A stretch of 44,334 bases of DNA from Methanobacterium sp. PtaU1.Bin097 (GTDB lineage: Archaea > Methanobacteriota > Methanobacteria > Methanobacteriales > Methanobacteriaceae): positions 1 to 44,334 of the forward strand of contig MVQY01000182.1 in the NCBI GenBank assembly GCA_002067325.1, in the 5' to 3' direction. Position numbers and translations under genes: made by a program. The notes beneath the pieces are model-generated. The model saw only the letters and a program-made list of their open reading frames with translations, was not told the origin of the DNA and did no database searches. Of this stretch, positions 16,161 through 24,792 are shown piece after piece (within the stretch, counting starts at the first letter, position 1; every line of letters begins with the position of its first letter).

Positions 16161-17906
16161 TTATTCCCACTCCTTCTCCTTATGTGGAGTCCGGTAGGGT
16201 ATTTCTCCCGGGACTTCCCTTTCCACTTTATATTCGCCTACTATTTCTGTAATTCCGCATCCTGGGGGTACCATGGGCAGAATTTCATCAGGGTCGATAA
16301 TAACATCTATAAGGGTTGGTTCTCCCGATTTCAGGGCGGATTGTAGGGTTTCTTTCATTTCTCCTGGTTTTTCCACCCTCTCACCCCGGACTCCAAATGC
16401 TTCTGCCAGTTTAACAAAGTCTGGAACTTCTCCCAGGTGGGTGTGGGACATTCGCTCGTCATAGAAGAGTTTCTGCCATTGGGCAACCATTCCTAGGTAG
16501 CGGTTGTTTAAAACACAGACTACCACGGGTATATCGTATTCTCTGATGGTGGCCAGGTCCTGGCAGACCATCAGAAATCCTCCGTCTCCGCACACCGCCA
16601 CCACATCATTTTCAGGGAGGGCTACTTTAGCACCCATGGCAGCTGGGAATCCGAAACCCATGGTGCCCAGCCCACCAGATGATAGGAATGTCCTGGGGAT
16701 TTTTGAAGTAAAGTAATGTGCCATCCACATCTGGTTTTGGCCGACATCAGTGGTGACAATGGCATCATAGTCAATGGAATCTCTTATCTCCTTAATAACC
16801 TGCTGGGGTTTAAGTGGCACATCATCAAATGAAAGCCGGGGTATGCAGTTTATTTTAAAGTCTGATATGTAATCGGCCCATTCCTTTGTAGATCCAGGGT
16901 TACCCTCTTTTAACTTGCCGATGGTCTTGATGAGGCTGGTTAAGACTATCTTGGCGTCACCCACAATGGGTATATCTATGTCCACGTTCTTCCCAATTTC
17001 GGCGGGGTCCACATCTATGTGGATAATTTTAGCATTAGGCGCGAATTCATCCACTTTTCCAGTGGTTCTATCTGAAAAACGGCATCCTATAACTATTAAA
17101 CAGTCACACTCATCTACCACCAGGTTAGCAACTTTTCTACCATGCATTCCCAGCATTCCCAGGGATAGGGGATCGTCCTCAGGGAATGAGCCTTTACCCA
17201 TCAGTGTGGTGGTTACTGGGGCTTTTATTAGCTTGGAAAGTTCTAATAGTTCGTATGATGATTCGGAGAGTATAACCCCTCCACCAGCAAGGATTACGGG
17301 TTTTTTGGATTTAAGGATTAAATTTGAAGCTTTCTTAATCTGCCCGGGATGTCCTTTCCTGGTTGGCTTGTAACCCGGTAGGTCGATCTGGAAATCAGCT
17401 TTATACTCAAATTCCTGTTCCTGAACATCTTTAGGAAGGTCTATGGCCACTGGTCCCTGCCGTCCGGTACTGGCGATATAGAAGGCTGATTTTATCATCC
17501 CTGGTATCTCATCGGCCTGCATGGCCTGGAAATTGTGTTTGGTTATGGGCATGGTTAATCCCAGGGTGTCTACTTCCTGAAAGGCGTCACGACCAATTAG
17601 TGCAGTTCCTACTTGCCCGGCGATGGCCAGGATGGGTGAAGAGTCCATGTGAGCAGTGGCAATTCCCGTCACCAGATTTGTGGCTCCTGGACCGGAGGTA
17701 CCGATACATACACCTACTTTTCCCGATGCACGGGCGTATCCATCGGCTGCGTGAGCAGCGCACTGTTCGTGTCGCACCAGTATATGTTTTAAGTCAGAAT
17801 CATATAACACATCGTATAATGGGAGAAGAACTCCTCCGGGATACCCGAAAACTATGTCTACTCCCTGGTCTTTCAGTGATTTGATTATTGCTTCGCTGCC
17901 TTTCAT
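16161..17906 (-). CDS. ilvB: Acetolactate synthase large (catalytic) subunit
   Basis: A 581-residue ThDP enzyme that condenses pyruvate with pyruvate or 2-oxobutyrate, the first common step of branched-chain amino acid synthesis. Seen: the catalytic Glu in LVRHEQCAAHAADGYARASG, GPGATNLVTGIATA, GRQGPVAIDLPKDVQ, and the ThDP/Mg motif GDGGFLMVCQDLATI ending near NNRYLGMV. An AGGTG ribosome site lies 8 nt before the ATG. It leads the ilvB-ilvN-ilvC operon and is divergent from purD across a 198-nt spacer that holds a 27-bp inverted repeat. Confidence 0.98.
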   Translation of the reverse strand: MKGSEAIIKSLKDQGVDIVFGYPGGVLLPLYDVLYDSDLKHILVRHEQCAAHAADGYARASGKVGVCIGTSGPGATNLVTGIATAHMDSSPILAIAGQVGTALIGRDAFQEVDTLGLTMPITKHNFQAMQADEIPGMIKSAFYIASTGRQGPVAIDLPKDVQEQEFEYKADFQIDLPGYKPTRKGHPGQIKKASNLILKSKKPVILAGGGVILSESSYELLELSKLIKAPVTTTLMGKGSFPEDDPLSLGMLGMHGRKVANLVVDECDCLIVIGCRFSDRTTGKVDEFAPNAKIIHIDVDPAEIGKNVDIDIPIVGDAKIVLTSLIKTIGKLKEGNPGSTKEWADYISDFKINCIPRLSFDDVPLKPQQVIKEIRDSIDYDAIVTTDVGQNQMWMAHYFTSKIPRTFLSSGGLGTMGFGFPAAMGAKVALPENDVVAVCGDGGFLMVCQDLATIREYDIPVVVCVLNNRYLGMVAQWQKLFYDERMSHTHLGEVPDFVKLAEAFGVRGERVEKPGEMKETLQSALKSGEPTLIDVIIDPDEILPMVPPGCGITEIVGEYKVEREVPGEIPYRTPHKEKEWE

Positions 17907-18005
17907 AAAAAAACACCTAGTTTAGTGTGATTATAAATTTCCTTTGAAAAGTTGTTATAATCAATTCTAAATTTATTTATCTGTTGAATTCTTATTTAAT
18001 TTCAT

Positions 18006-18032
18006 GATTATATATTGCAAGTATATATGATC
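18006..18032. promoter_or_regulatory. Inverted repeat in the ilvB/purD divergent promoter
   Basis: GATTATATAT at 18006-18015 and ATATATGATC at 18023-18032 are inverted repeats matching at 9 of 10 positions, with the 7-nt spacer TGCAAGT. The element lies about 100 nt from the ilvB start and 73 nt from purD, in the only spacer between two divergent biosynthetic genes. A dimeric regulator such as an Lrp-type protein could bind here; that is inference. TATA-like sequences flank it: TTTATAAG near 18040 for purD and AAATAAAT on the minus strand near 17975 for ilvB. Confidence 0.45.
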
Positions 18033-18104
18033 TTTGGATGTTTATAAGTGATAGTTGGGATTTAAGGGAAAAAAATTAGATTATCTTAGAGGAGGGAACC
18101 ATTA

Positions 18105-19421
18105 ATGAAGATTCTTGTGGTAGGAACCGGAGCGCGAGAGCATGCCATATGCCAGGCAGCCATCCAGGATGAGGAAACTGAATTGTGTTCTATTATGAGC
18201 AATCAAAATCCGGGAATAGCCAGGATATCGGAGTTTAAGATTGCCAGTGAAAATGACATACCCACGGTTACCAAATTCGCACTGGAAAAAAAAGTAGACC
18301 TGGCCATCATAGGCCCAGAAGCCCCGCTGGAGGAAGGCATCGTTAATTCGTTGGTAAAAGCTGGTGTTGACTGTGTGGGCCCCACTATGGAGGCTGCTAA
18401 GATAGAAACAGATAAAGCGTTCATGCGTGATCTCTTCGAGGATTATAAGATCGGCGGATCCCTGGTTTACAAGGTATTCGATGATTCCCGGGACGCTGGT
18501 GATTTCATAGATGATTTCGGCCAGGACGTGGTGGTGAAGCCCATCGGACTGACCGGTGGTAAAGGTGTTAAGATAGTGGGAGAACAGTTGAAGGATAACG
18601 AAGAAGCGAAATCTTATGTAAAAGAAGTCATAGACACCAAGATGGGTGGATATGCCGGTGTAGTTATCGAGGAAAGGGCGGTTGGTGAGGAATATACTGT
18701 CCAGGCCTTTGTGGATGGTAAAAACATCGCCCCCATGCCGGTGGTTCAGGACCATCCCTACGCATTCGAAGGTGATCTCGGCCCCATCACGGGAGGAATG
18801 GGTTCTTACTCTGATACAGATGGTTTACTACCATTTCTGGATGAAAAATACCGGGACGAATCTGTTAAAATTATGGAAGACACGGTTAAAGCCATAAATA
18901 ATGAAGTAGGGCCATATAAAGGATTTTTATACGGACAATTCATGTTGACTAAGGAAGGGCCTAAATTAATTGAATATAACGCTCGATTCGGAGATCCAGA
19001 GGCCATGAACGTTTTACCACTTCTACAGACCAACTTTGTGGATATCTGCAACGGTATAGTGGACGGTAATCTAAGAGCGGCCGAATTTGATTCTCATGCA
19101 ACCGTCTGTAAATACATCGTGCCACAGGGATACCCGGGTAAAGCAGTTCCCAACCAGGTAATAAAGGTAGATGAAGAAAAGATTAAGGAAAACAACACCC
19201 TCGTGTATTATGCTGCGGTGAACCAGAAATATAACCAGATTTACACCTCCTCTTCCCGGGCGCTGGCCCTGGTATCTGTGGGTGATACCATAGCCGAGGC
19301 AGAAGAAATATGTGAAACATCCACCCAGTATGTTGATGGAGACGTCTATCACCGAAGGGACGTGGGGACTTCCGAGCTTATAGAAAAGAGAATTAAGCAT
19401 ATGCAGGAGTTACTGGGGTAA
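18105..19421 (+). CDS. purD: Phosphoribosylamine-glycine ligase
   Basis: A 438-residue ATP-grasp enzyme joining glycine to phosphoribosylamine in de novo purine synthesis. Seen: the N-terminal MKILVVGTGAREHAICQA, IIGPEAPLEEGI, VVKPIGLTGGKGVKIV for ATP binding, GPITGGMGSYS, and the metal site in LIEYNARFGDPEAMNVLP. Length fits the family. A GAGGAGGG ribosome site lies about 8 nt before the ATG. It is divergent from ilvB and followed on the same strand by argF after 66 nt. Confidence 0.97.
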   Translation: MKILVVGTGAREHAICQAAIQDEETELCSIMSNQNPGIARISEFKIASENDIPTVTKFALEKKVDLAIIGPEAPLEEGIVNSLVKAGVDCVGPTMEAAKIETDKAFMRDLFEDYKIGGSLVYKVFDDSRDAGDFIDDFGQDVVVKPIGLTGGKGVKIVGEQLKDNEEAKSYVKEVIDTKMGGYAGVVIEERAVGEEYTVQAFVDGKNIAPMPVVQDHPYAFEGDLGPITGGMGSYSDTDGLLPFLDEKYRDESVKIMEDTVKAINNEVGPYKGFLYGQFMLTKEGPKLIEYNARFGDPEAMNVLPLLQTNFVDICNGIVDGNLRAAEFDSHATVCKYIVPQGYPGKAVPNQVIKVDEEKIKENNTLVYYAAVNQKYNQIYTSSSRALALVSVGDTIAEAEEICETSTQYVDGDVYHRRDVGTSELIEKRIKHMQELLG

Positions 19422-19487
19422 TAATTACTTTAAGGTTAAAGGAAATATTAACATCAAATTAACATATTTTGGGAGGATAAGAATATC

Positions 19488-20393
19488 ATGAAACATCTTC
19501 TATCAGTCACCGATACTCAGGATAACATATTGGACATACTGGAAGTGGCGGATAAACTTAAAAAGGATCCATGGGGTTATCAAACCCTTAAAAATAATGT
19601 ATTAGGTATGATTTTCGAAAAATCATCCACCAGAACCAGAATATCCTTTGAAGTGGGCATGCTGCAGCTGGGTGGTCATGCCCTCTACCTGTCTAAATCA
19701 GAACTCCAACTGGGACGTGGAGAACCCATAGAGGACACGGCCAAGGTGATGTCCCGCTACGTAAATGGAGTGATGATCCGGGCTAGAGAACATTCAGACG
19801 TGGTTAAATTTGCAGAAAACGCAACCATCCCTGTTATAAATGGGTTAACAAATCTTGAACACCCCTGTCAAGCTTTAGCTGATATATTCACCATATACCA
19901 GGATAAAAAAACATTTAACGTGCATCTTGCTTATTTAGGGGATGGGAATAATGTATGTAATTCTTTGTTACTTGCAGCCTCCCTGGTTGGTATGGATATG
20001 ACTGTGATCAGCCCGGAAGGCTACGAACCAGACGTTATGATACTTGAACAGGCTAAAGAGTATGCTCAAACCTCTGGGTCGAAGTTAAAAGTGGCTAACG
20101 ATGTTTCCGAGGTAAAAGGAGCTGACGTGATTTACACTGATGTCTGGGTCAGTATGGGTGATGAAGAGGAAGTAAACCAGCGTCTGAAGATGTTAAGCGA
20201 ATATCAGGTTAACAGTGATGTTTTAAACCTCGCTAATCCCCAGGCCATGGTGATGCACTGCTTACCAGCAATCAGGGGCCAGGAGATCACGGAAGAGGTG
20301 ATGAGTTGCGGCCAGGCAGCTATCTGGGACCAGGCGGAAAACAGGCTGCATGTGCAGAAGGCCATACTCAGCATTTTATTAGGTAAAAAATAA
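19488..20393 (+). CDS. argF: Ornithine carbamoyltransferase
   Basis: A 301-residue enzyme making citrulline from ornithine and carbamoyl phosphate. The carbamoyl-phosphate motif is FEKSSTRTRISFE, followed by ELQLGRGEPIEDTAKVMSRY, the HPCQ motif in LEHPCQALADIFTI, the loop DVWVSMGDE that binds ornithine, and MHCLPAIRGQEIT. These distinguish it from aspartate carbamoyltransferase. GGGAGG lies 11 nt before the ATG. The gene is convergent with argS, and the 124-nt spacer contains a T-rich tract and three 13-bp palindromes. Confidence 0.97.
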   Translation: MKHLLSVTDTQDNILDILEVADKLKKDPWGYQTLKNNVLGMIFEKSSTRTRISFEVGMLQLGGHALYLSKSELQLGRGEPIEDTAKVMSRYVNGVMIRAREHSDVVKFAENATIPVINGLTNLEHPCQALADIFTIYQDKKTFNVHLAYLGDGNNVCNSLLLAASLVGMDMTVISPEGYEPDVMILEQAKEYAQTSGSKLKVANDVSEVKGADVIYTDVWVSMGDEEEVNQRLKMLSEYQVNSDVLNLANPQAMVMHCLPAIRGQEITEEVMSCGQAAIWDQAENRLHVQKAILSILLGKK

Positions 20394-20457
20394 GTGAAAA
20401 CTTCTAATTTTTTTTAAGATAAAAATAGCAGAACATTATAATTTTCAAAACCATATT

Positions 20458-20511
20458 TTCTACAGTAGAAGAAATTTATCTACTGTAGAACACGGATTTT
20501 TCACTGTAGAA
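20458..20511. repeat. Cluster of three TTCTACNGTAGAA palindromes (cluster 2)
   Basis: Between the convergent argF and argS stops, a perfect copy with central A lies at 20458-20470. A copy with one outer mismatch (central T) lies at 20478-20490, and a degenerate copy with an intact GTAGAA right half at 20499-20511. Starts are 20 and 21 nt apart, close to two helical turns, so bound proteins would sit on one face of the DNA. The motif is the same as at 13062-13202. A T-rich tract (20407-20416) just after argF is the likelier argF terminator. Confidence 0.75.
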
Positions 20512-20517
20512 TGAAAT

Positions 20518-22359
20518 TTACATGGATTCCGGGGCATCGATACCCAGTAATTCCAGACTGTTCCTCAGGGTTATCCGAGATTTATCAACCATGGCAAGCC
20601 TGAATTCTTCTTCTTCAGAGCCTATCACTTGCATGGATTTATAGAACTTGTTGAAGGCACTGGCCAGGTCAAGGCAGTACTGTGAGACAAGGTGGACTTT
20701 TCTACTGCGGGCAGATTCTTCAACTACCCAGGTGAACTGGGATATGACCTTGACCAGTTCCCTTTCCGGACTTTCCAGGTCATATTTACCTAAAATACCC
20801 TTCGAATCCACGGTGGAAGAATCAAATTCTGCTTTCTGGAGTATTTTACAGGCCCGGGCATGAGCATACTGTATAGAGGCGCAGCCCCTTTCAAAACTCA
20901 GTGCTTCATCCCACTTGAACACGATGTGTTTCTCCGGAGATAGGCGGGCGATATAAAACCTTACAGCCCCCACCCCAATTTTTTCAGCAATTTCCCTGGC
21001 TTCATCATCGCTCAGGTCATCTCTCCTCTTCTTAATTTCTCCCATCGCCCTTTTGGTGGATTCCTCGAGTAGATCATCCACACTGATGAATACTCCCCTC
21101 CTGGTGGACATGGAACCCTCAGGAAGAGTTATGAATTCATAGAAAATCACTTCCGGGGATTTACCATCTAAAAATCCCAGAACTATGCTGATCTGCTGGA
21201 TGGCCAGTTTATGGTCTGATCCAAGGATATCGATTACTACATCACTTTCATTTGATTTTTCCAGGTGGTAGGCTAGGTCACGGGTAGAATAGAGGGACGT
21301 GCCATCTGATCTCATGAGCACCAGTTCTTTTTCGATACCGTAATCCTCCAGATTCAAAAAGAGGACCTCATTTTCCTGGCTGTGGCCGTCATTTTTAAGT
21401 TTGGTGATTATTTCATCTACAGAGCCGTTCCGGACAAATTTGCTCTCCCAGACGAAGCGTTTATGGTGCACATGTAACCTCTGGAGTGTGGGGTCCATTC
21501 CCTCTAAACAGGCATTTACTGCTTCTTTAAAGAAAAATCCCAGAAGCGGGTCGTCACCCCTTTCATAAACCCTTAATAACTCATCAACACCGCCTTTAAG
21601 GTCTGGGTTATTTTTAAGTTCCTGGTTAACCTGAAAGTAGAGTTCACCGATTTGGTGGTCGCGTAATTCCGCGTCTATGAAGATCTGTAGGTATAAGATG
21701 TTTTTGAGTCCATTTAAATACGTCCCTTCCAGATCATTGAATTCAGAGTGCTCTTCGACGATGTTATCTATTTGCTGGTAGGGATCGATATCCTTAGGTG
21801 TATGATCGGCCAGTTTACTGGGGTCGAATTTCAGGTTCAGTAATCCCCAGACAACCATGGCTATCTGACGGCCCATATCATTTACATAATACTGTGTTTC
21901 CACCGTATATCCTGATTTACTTAATATACGGCTTAAAGAATCGCCTAAAATTGAATTTCGGATATGTCCAATATGCAATGGTCCGTTGGGATTTGCCGAT
22001 GTATGTTCCAGTATTATTTTTTCATGGATAGCTTCTAATTTACCATAGTCTTCATCCACAGTTTCCAGTACGGATTCTGGATAGTTCTGGTAGTTTATGA
22101 AGAAGTTGAGGTAGGGTCCTACCGATTTAATTTCTTTGAAGATGGTTGGTTTTTTGATAACCTCCATTAATTCTCTGTTTATCTCCACTGGCGACCTTTT
22201 TAACTTACTTGCAAGTTCAAAAGCCACTGAAGTTGCCACATCCCCCATATCAGGACGTGGGGGTTCCTCTATTGGTATGTTATCTGGTAAATCCCAGCCT
22301 AACTCAATTATAGCTTCTTTGACAGACTTTCTTACATCTCTATGTAATTTTCTAAACAT
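20518..22359 (-). CDS. argS: Arginyl-tRNA synthetase
   Basis: A 613-residue class I synthetase. Residues to about 100 form the N-terminal additional domain; the HIGH-type motif is in NPNGPLHIGHIRNSILGD, the KMSKS-like loop reads GSMSTRRG, and the C-terminal anticodon-binding helical domain ends in FRLAMVDKSRITLRNSLELLGIDAPE. I place the start at ATG 22359 (MFRKLHRD) because GGTGA lies 7 nt upstream; a GTG three codons earlier overlaps that ribosome site and is unlikely. It is the last gene after ilvD and the signal peptidase, 74 nt downstream of the latter. Confidence 0.96.
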   Translation of the reverse strand: MFRKLHRDVRKSVKEAIIELGWDLPDNIPIEEPPRPDMGDVATSVAFELASKLKRSPVEINRELMEVIKKPTIFKEIKSVGPYLNFFINYQNYPESVLETVDEDYGKLEAIHEKIILEHTSANPNGPLHIGHIRNSILGDSLSRILSKSGYTVETQYYVNDMGRQIAMVVWGLLNLKFDPSKLADHTPKDIDPYQQIDNIVEEHSEFNDLEGTYLNGLKNILYLQIFIDAELRDHQIGELYFQVNQELKNNPDLKGGVDELLRVYERGDDPLLGFFFKEAVNACLEGMDPTLQRLHVHHKRFVWESKFVRNGSVDEIITKLKNDGHSQENEVLFLNLEDYGIEKELVLMRSDGTSLYSTRDLAYHLEKSNESDVVIDILGSDHKLAIQQISIVLGFLDGKSPEVIFYEFITLPEGSMSTRRGVFISVDDLLEESTKRAMGEIKKRRDDLSDDEAREIAEKIGVGAVRFYIARLSPEKHIVFKWDEALSFERGCASIQYAHARACKILQKAEFDSSTVDSKGILGKYDLESPERELVKVISQFTWVVEESARSRKVHLVSQYCLDLASAFNKFYKSMQVIGSEEEEFRLAMVDKSRITLRNSLELLGIDAPESM

Positions 22360-22433
22360 TAGATTCACCTTAAATAAAAAGCATAAAAAAGGGGAAGTAT
22401 TTTAATATTTTTTAAGTTTTTAAGAGATTTATT

Positions 22434-22871
22434 TCATAATCCTCTTATCCAGAGGGTAATTTGACCTATATAAGGAATTACAAACAGGTTTTCACCCGGA
22501 TTTTCTCCGAAGGAGATGACCTTGGCCTGGATCTGTTCTGGATATACTGGTGCCTGATCAGGGCCTGGATTGTTATCACCCTTGATTACGTAATATAATC
22601 TTCCATCTGGGTTGGTTCCTTTTTCTATGATACGGTGTATCACTGGTTCGGGGAACCAGGTTGCATCATAGATTACTACGTCTCCTACCTCTAAATTGGT
22701 GGTGTTTAATTCAGATAGGCCGAAAAAATTAGCCTTTTGAATGACTACCACATCTCCTCTGGCGAAGGTAGGTTCCATACTCCCGGAAACCACCACGTTT
22801 AAGTGTTGGGCCAGGAGAATTCCAATAATAATAATTGCAACGTAGCTTAGTATTTCTTTGGTATCCGTCAT
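22434..22871 (-). CDS. Signal peptidase I (archaeal S26B type)
   Basis: A 145-residue membrane protease that removes Sec signal peptides. One N-terminal membrane helix (about residues 8-25) is followed by the catalytic box VSGSMEPTFARGDVVVI with Ser31, then VGDVVIYDA and VIHRII with His79 replacing the bacterial lysine, and KGDNNPGPDQAP with Asp99 and Asp105. This Ser-His-Asp arrangement is the archaeal/eukaryotic type. AAGGTGA precedes the ATG. It begins 9 nt after ilvD and is probably in one unit with ilvD and argS. The pseudomurein-binding protein at 36866-38035 is a plausible client. Confidence 0.92.
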   Translation of the reverse strand: MTDTKEILSYVAIIIIGILLAQHLNVVVSGSMEPTFARGDVVVIQKANFFGLSELNTTNLEVGDVVIYDATWFPEPVIHRIIEKGTNPDGRLYYVIKGDNNPGPDQAPVYPEQIQAKVISFGENPGENLFVIPYIGQITLWIRGL

Positions 22872-22880
22872 AAATTCACC

Positions 22881-24536
22881 TTATTTAAGGATAGCTCCTT
22901 TATCTGCGGAAGTAGCGAGTTTCCTGTACCGGGCTAGCCATCCTTTAACATGTCTATCCGGTTTAACAGCTTTTTTAATCCTTTCATCTATCTCTTCTGG
23001 TGTAACTTTAATATCCAACTTTCTCAGGGGTATATCTATTTTGATGATATCACCATTTTTGACTGCTGCTAGGGGTCCCTCAGCAGCTGCTTCCGGGGAT
23101 ACATGGCCAATACACGGGCCTCGGGTACCTCCTGAGAATCTTCCATCAGTTATAAGTGCCACGGATTTTATTCCCATTCCAGATATTGCGGAGGTGGGGT
23201 TTAACATCTCTCTCATACCAGGACCGCCTTTAGGCCCCTCATATCTAATTATAATTACGTCTCCTTCCTTTATCTCGCCCTGATTTATGGCGTTAACACA
23301 TTCTTCTTCACTCTCATAAACCCGGGCAGGACCTTCATGGACCAGCATATCCGAATCAATCGCGCCTTGTTTTACAACCGCCCCATCAGGTGCCAGGTTA
23401 CCCTTTAAGATAGCCAGTCCTCCTTCCTTGTGGACTGGATTATTCAGGGGCTTGATTATTTCACTGTCTAATACACTGGCATCTTTTATATTATCCTTAA
23501 GACTTTGTGCAGTACAGGTTAAAACTTCATCATTTAATTCCTTTTCTAGAACTTTTAGAACTGCGGGAATGCCCCCGGCCTGTTCCAGATCTAGCATGGT
23601 GTGCTTCCCAGAGGGGCTGATAGAAGCAATATGTGGTATTTTCTTATTGTATTCTTCAAAGAGGTCCAGATTTACCTTAACTCCTTTATCTTCCAGTTCA
23701 TATGCAATAGCGGGTAAGTGTAACGTGGTGTTGGTGGAACCTCCCAGTGCTAAATCAACCATAACGGCGTTTTCAAAGGCTTCCTGGGTCATTATCTGGG
23801 ATGGTGTGAGGTTTTTCTCCAGGAGTTGGAGGATCTGCCGACCTGATGATCGGGCGATCTGTATTTTCTTCCCGGAAACAGCGTGGCTGCTGGCGCATCC
23901 TGGTAAACTCATACCCATTGCTTCTGTAAGACAGGCCATGGTGTTGGCGGTAAATAGTCCGGCGCATGAACCCGCACCCGGGCAGGCGCATTTTTCCAGT
24001 TCCCTTAACCCTTCTTCAGTCATTTTACCAGCGTTAACTGCACCTACTGCTTCATAGACATTTATGAGATCCACCGGTTCATCTTTAAATATTCCCGGTA
24101 GCATGGGTCCCCCGGTAACTACGATGGAGGGTATGTCCAGCCTGGCAGCGGCCATGAGCATTCCTGGGACTATTTTGTCACAGGTTGGAATTAGAACCAG
24201 GGCATCGAACTGGTGTGCCTGGGCCATGCTTTCCACAGTGTCTGCCACTATCTCTCGGGAGGCCAGGGAGTAACGCATGCCTTCATGGTTCATGGCGATA
24301 CCGTCACAGATGGCCATGGTAGAAAATTCAAAGGGTACGCCGCCCGCCTGACTTATACCTAACTTAACTGCTTCAGCTATTTGATTAAGATGAATATGTC
24401 CGGGTACTATATCTGTGAAGCTGTTAGCTACACCGATGAAAGGTTTTTTCATTTCCTCGTCGGTTACACCGCAGGCGCGCAGCAAAGATCTGTGGGGTGC
24501 TCTTTGTAAGCCTTTTTTAATGGTATCGCTTCTCAT
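22881..24536 (-). CDS. ilvD: Dihydroxy-acid dehydratase
   Basis: A 551-residue Fe-S dehydratase making the 2-oxo acids of valine and isoleucine synthesis. Cluster and active-site segments are CDGIAMNHEGM, PTCDKIVPGM and CPGAGSCAGLFTANTMACLTEA; the C-terminal half contains GGLAILKGNLAPDGAVVK and ALITDGRFSGGTRGPCIGH. The frame extends upstream to an ATG at 24599, but family proteins start MRSDTIKKGLQ, which is at 24536. The minus-strand TATA box TTATATAA at 24609-24616 also predicts a transcript start near 24585, downstream of the upstream ATG. Signal peptidase and argS follow. Confidence 0.96.
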   Translation of the reverse strand: MRSDTIKKGLQRAPHRSLLRACGVTDEEMKKPFIGVANSFTDIVPGHIHLNQIAEAVKLGISQAGGVPFEFSTMAICDGIAMNHEGMRYSLASREIVADTVESMAQAHQFDALVLIPTCDKIVPGMLMAAARLDIPSIVVTGGPMLPGIFKDEPVDLINVYEAVGAVNAGKMTEEGLRELEKCACPGAGSCAGLFTANTMACLTEAMGMSLPGCASSHAVSGKKIQIARSSGRQILQLLEKNLTPSQIMTQEAFENAVMVDLALGGSTNTTLHLPAIAYELEDKGVKVNLDLFEEYNKKIPHIASISPSGKHTMLDLEQAGGIPAVLKVLEKELNDEVLTCTAQSLKDNIKDASVLDSEIIKPLNNPVHKEGGLAILKGNLAPDGAVVKQGAIDSDMLVHEGPARVYESEEECVNAINQGEIKEGDVIIIRYEGPKGGPGMREMLNPTSAISGMGIKSVALITDGRFSGGTRGPCIGHVSPEAAAEGPLAAVKNGDIIKIDIPLRKLDIKVTPEEIDERIKKAVKPDRHVKGWLARYRKLATSADKGAILK

Positions 24537-24608
24537 TCTATCAACTTGAATCTGTTCTCTATGTTGAAAAATTAATTTTTTTTTAAAATAATGCTTCATT
24601 ATTGATTA

Positions 24609-24616
24609 TTATATAA
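24609..24616 (-). promoter_or_regulatory. TATA box of ilvD
   Basis: TTATATAA (self-complementary) is centred about 27 nt upstream of a predicted start near 24585, which fits initiation at the ATG at 24536 with a leader of about 50 nt. The rest of the 256-nt spacer to thrS is AT-rich. It holds a second TATA-like ATTTAAATAT at 24691-24700, suited to thrS on the plus strand. Confidence 0.5.
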
Positions 24617-24792
24617 GTTAAGGGCATCAAAATTTACTAAAAAACATGTTTTTTAAAATTTTTTTACTCCTTTATTAATATCGTTTACATAATTTAAATA
24701 TCATCATATTAATAAAACGATTATGTTACAGACCATGATCAAATTAAAATTACGCATCTAAATTTAACTCATGATATAAATTGGTGATAAAA

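Noticed and set aside
18102..18755. Minus-strand open frame of 217 codons over purD
   Set aside because: It is antisense to PurD, whose ATP-grasp motifs are intact, and has no family signature.
23428..24057. Plus-strand open frame of 209 codons inside ilvD
   Set aside because: It is a long antisense shadow of the conserved Fe-S dehydratase; its composition (Ser/Arg-rich) is typical of such frames.
24537..24599. N-terminal extension of IlvD starting at 24599
   Set aside because: Family proteins begin MRSDTIKKG, and the TATA box at 24609-24616 predicts a transcript start downstream of this ATG.
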